DNA of 64,000 nt, taken from positions 147,511 through 211,510 of the forward strand of contig DEXE01000003.1 in assembly GCA_002363955.1 (NCBI GenBank). The letters are read 5' to 3'. Of this stretch, positions 63,852-64,000 are shown one piece after another; the first letter of the stretch is position 1, and each line of letters opens with the position of its first letter. A program made the translations under genes and the position numbers. This DNA comes from Methylophaga sp. UBA3192 (GTDB lineage Bacteria > Pseudomonadota > Gammaproteobacteria > Nitrosococcales > Methylophagaceae). The notes beneath the pieces are model-generated. The model saw only the letters and a list, made by a program, of their open reading frames with translations. It searched no databases and was not told where the DNA came from.

Positions 63852-64000
63852 AAAATGAAATACGAATTTTACTGGCGGATGATCATGAAGTAGTCAGATC
63901 CGGCTTAGCCAGAATGCTCGAACGAAATGATGATATGCATATCGTCGGTGAAGCAACCAGTGGCGAGCAGGCCTATCAGATGTATACAGAACTGGATCCC
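63848..64000 (+). CDS. Second NarL-type response regulator (start only)
   Basis: The first 51 residues before the window ends: MKNEIRILLADDHEVVRSGL, then ARMLERNDDMHIVGEATSGE. It is a receiver-domain start, with the two Asp residues of the acidic pocket (ADDHE). Overlap of four bases with the kinase stop. Output domain lies outside the window. Confidence 0.9.
   Translation, partial: MKNEIRILLADDHEVVRSGLARMLERNDDMHIVGEATSGEQAYQMYTELDP

Noticed and set aside
1..64000. CRISPR array or Cas genes
   Set aside because: No regularly spaced repeats or Cas-like proteins were seen in the window.

Overview
The window looks like the chromosome of a methylotrophic gammaproteobacterium, most like Methylophaga or a relative. 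This is inferred from gene content: a 23-residue PqqA, a complete soluble NAD-linked formate dehydrogenase operon, molybdenum cofactor genes, OprO/P-type porins, SoxYZ, a cheV-flgA-flgM-flgN flagellar block and UbiD. No 16S rRNA is present, so the genus is an inference.

Layout. 0-0.8 kb: tail of an FdhF/YdeP-type molybdopterin oxidoreductase, then a 128-bp cruciform-forming repeat. 1.3-3.8 kb: small membrane proteins and ubiD. 3.9-14.3 kb: a formate module with an OFA-type transporter, fdsGBA-fdhD-fdsD, a ModE/PBP-type regulator with two near-palindromes in front of fdsG, and moaE, moaD and moaC. 14.4-24.2 kb: two tandem porins, then a molybdate/tungstate block with a four-gene operon (TonB receptor, ABC-type binding protein, di-heme protein, ModA) and tupA and a one-domain ModE. 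Two matching ModE-like boxes lie in front of the receptor and of tupA. 24.2-30.4 kb: a DUF2333 protein and a Gld-type ABC exporter operon. 30.4-33.1 kb: cheV and flgAMN. 33.1-37.3 kb: hemH, a TIGR01777 epimerase, a DUF523/DUF1722 protein and a possibly Tat-exported deacetylase-fold enzyme. 37.4-41.9 kb: a full rpfF / rpfC-rpfG diffusible-signal-factor (DSF) system. 42-45 kb: a CbiX-like chelatase, an orphan pqqA and ilvD.

45.2-54.9 kb is a genomic island at tRNA-Arg(CCT). Three copies of the tRNA promoter -10 region plus the 5' half of the tRNA mark its left end, an internal joint and its right end; only the rightmost copy is a complete tRNA. The larger part carries a tyrosine integrase, two unrecognised genes and a 1347-residue protein. 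That protein combines an N-terminal NACHT-like P-loop NTPase, a Cys cluster and a C-terminal D...ExK nuclease-like signature, and it is a candidate anti-phage protein. The smaller part, between the middle and right copies, carries an HxlR regulator divergent from a quinone-oxidoreductase-like enzyme and has no integrase of its own.

54.9-64 kb: a third porin, DUF502, DsrE-like and TusA proteins, then an overlapping run of a BepA-like protease, soxY, soxZ, a NarX-type kinase and a NarL-type regulator. A second kinase/regulator pair follows and is cut by the window end.

The most distinctive points are the 5'-side tRNA island with its NTPase-nuclease protein, the ModE-box TonB receptor operon suggesting outer-membrane molybdate or tungstate uptake, the stand-alone pqqA, and the DSF signalling cluster in an apparent methylotroph.
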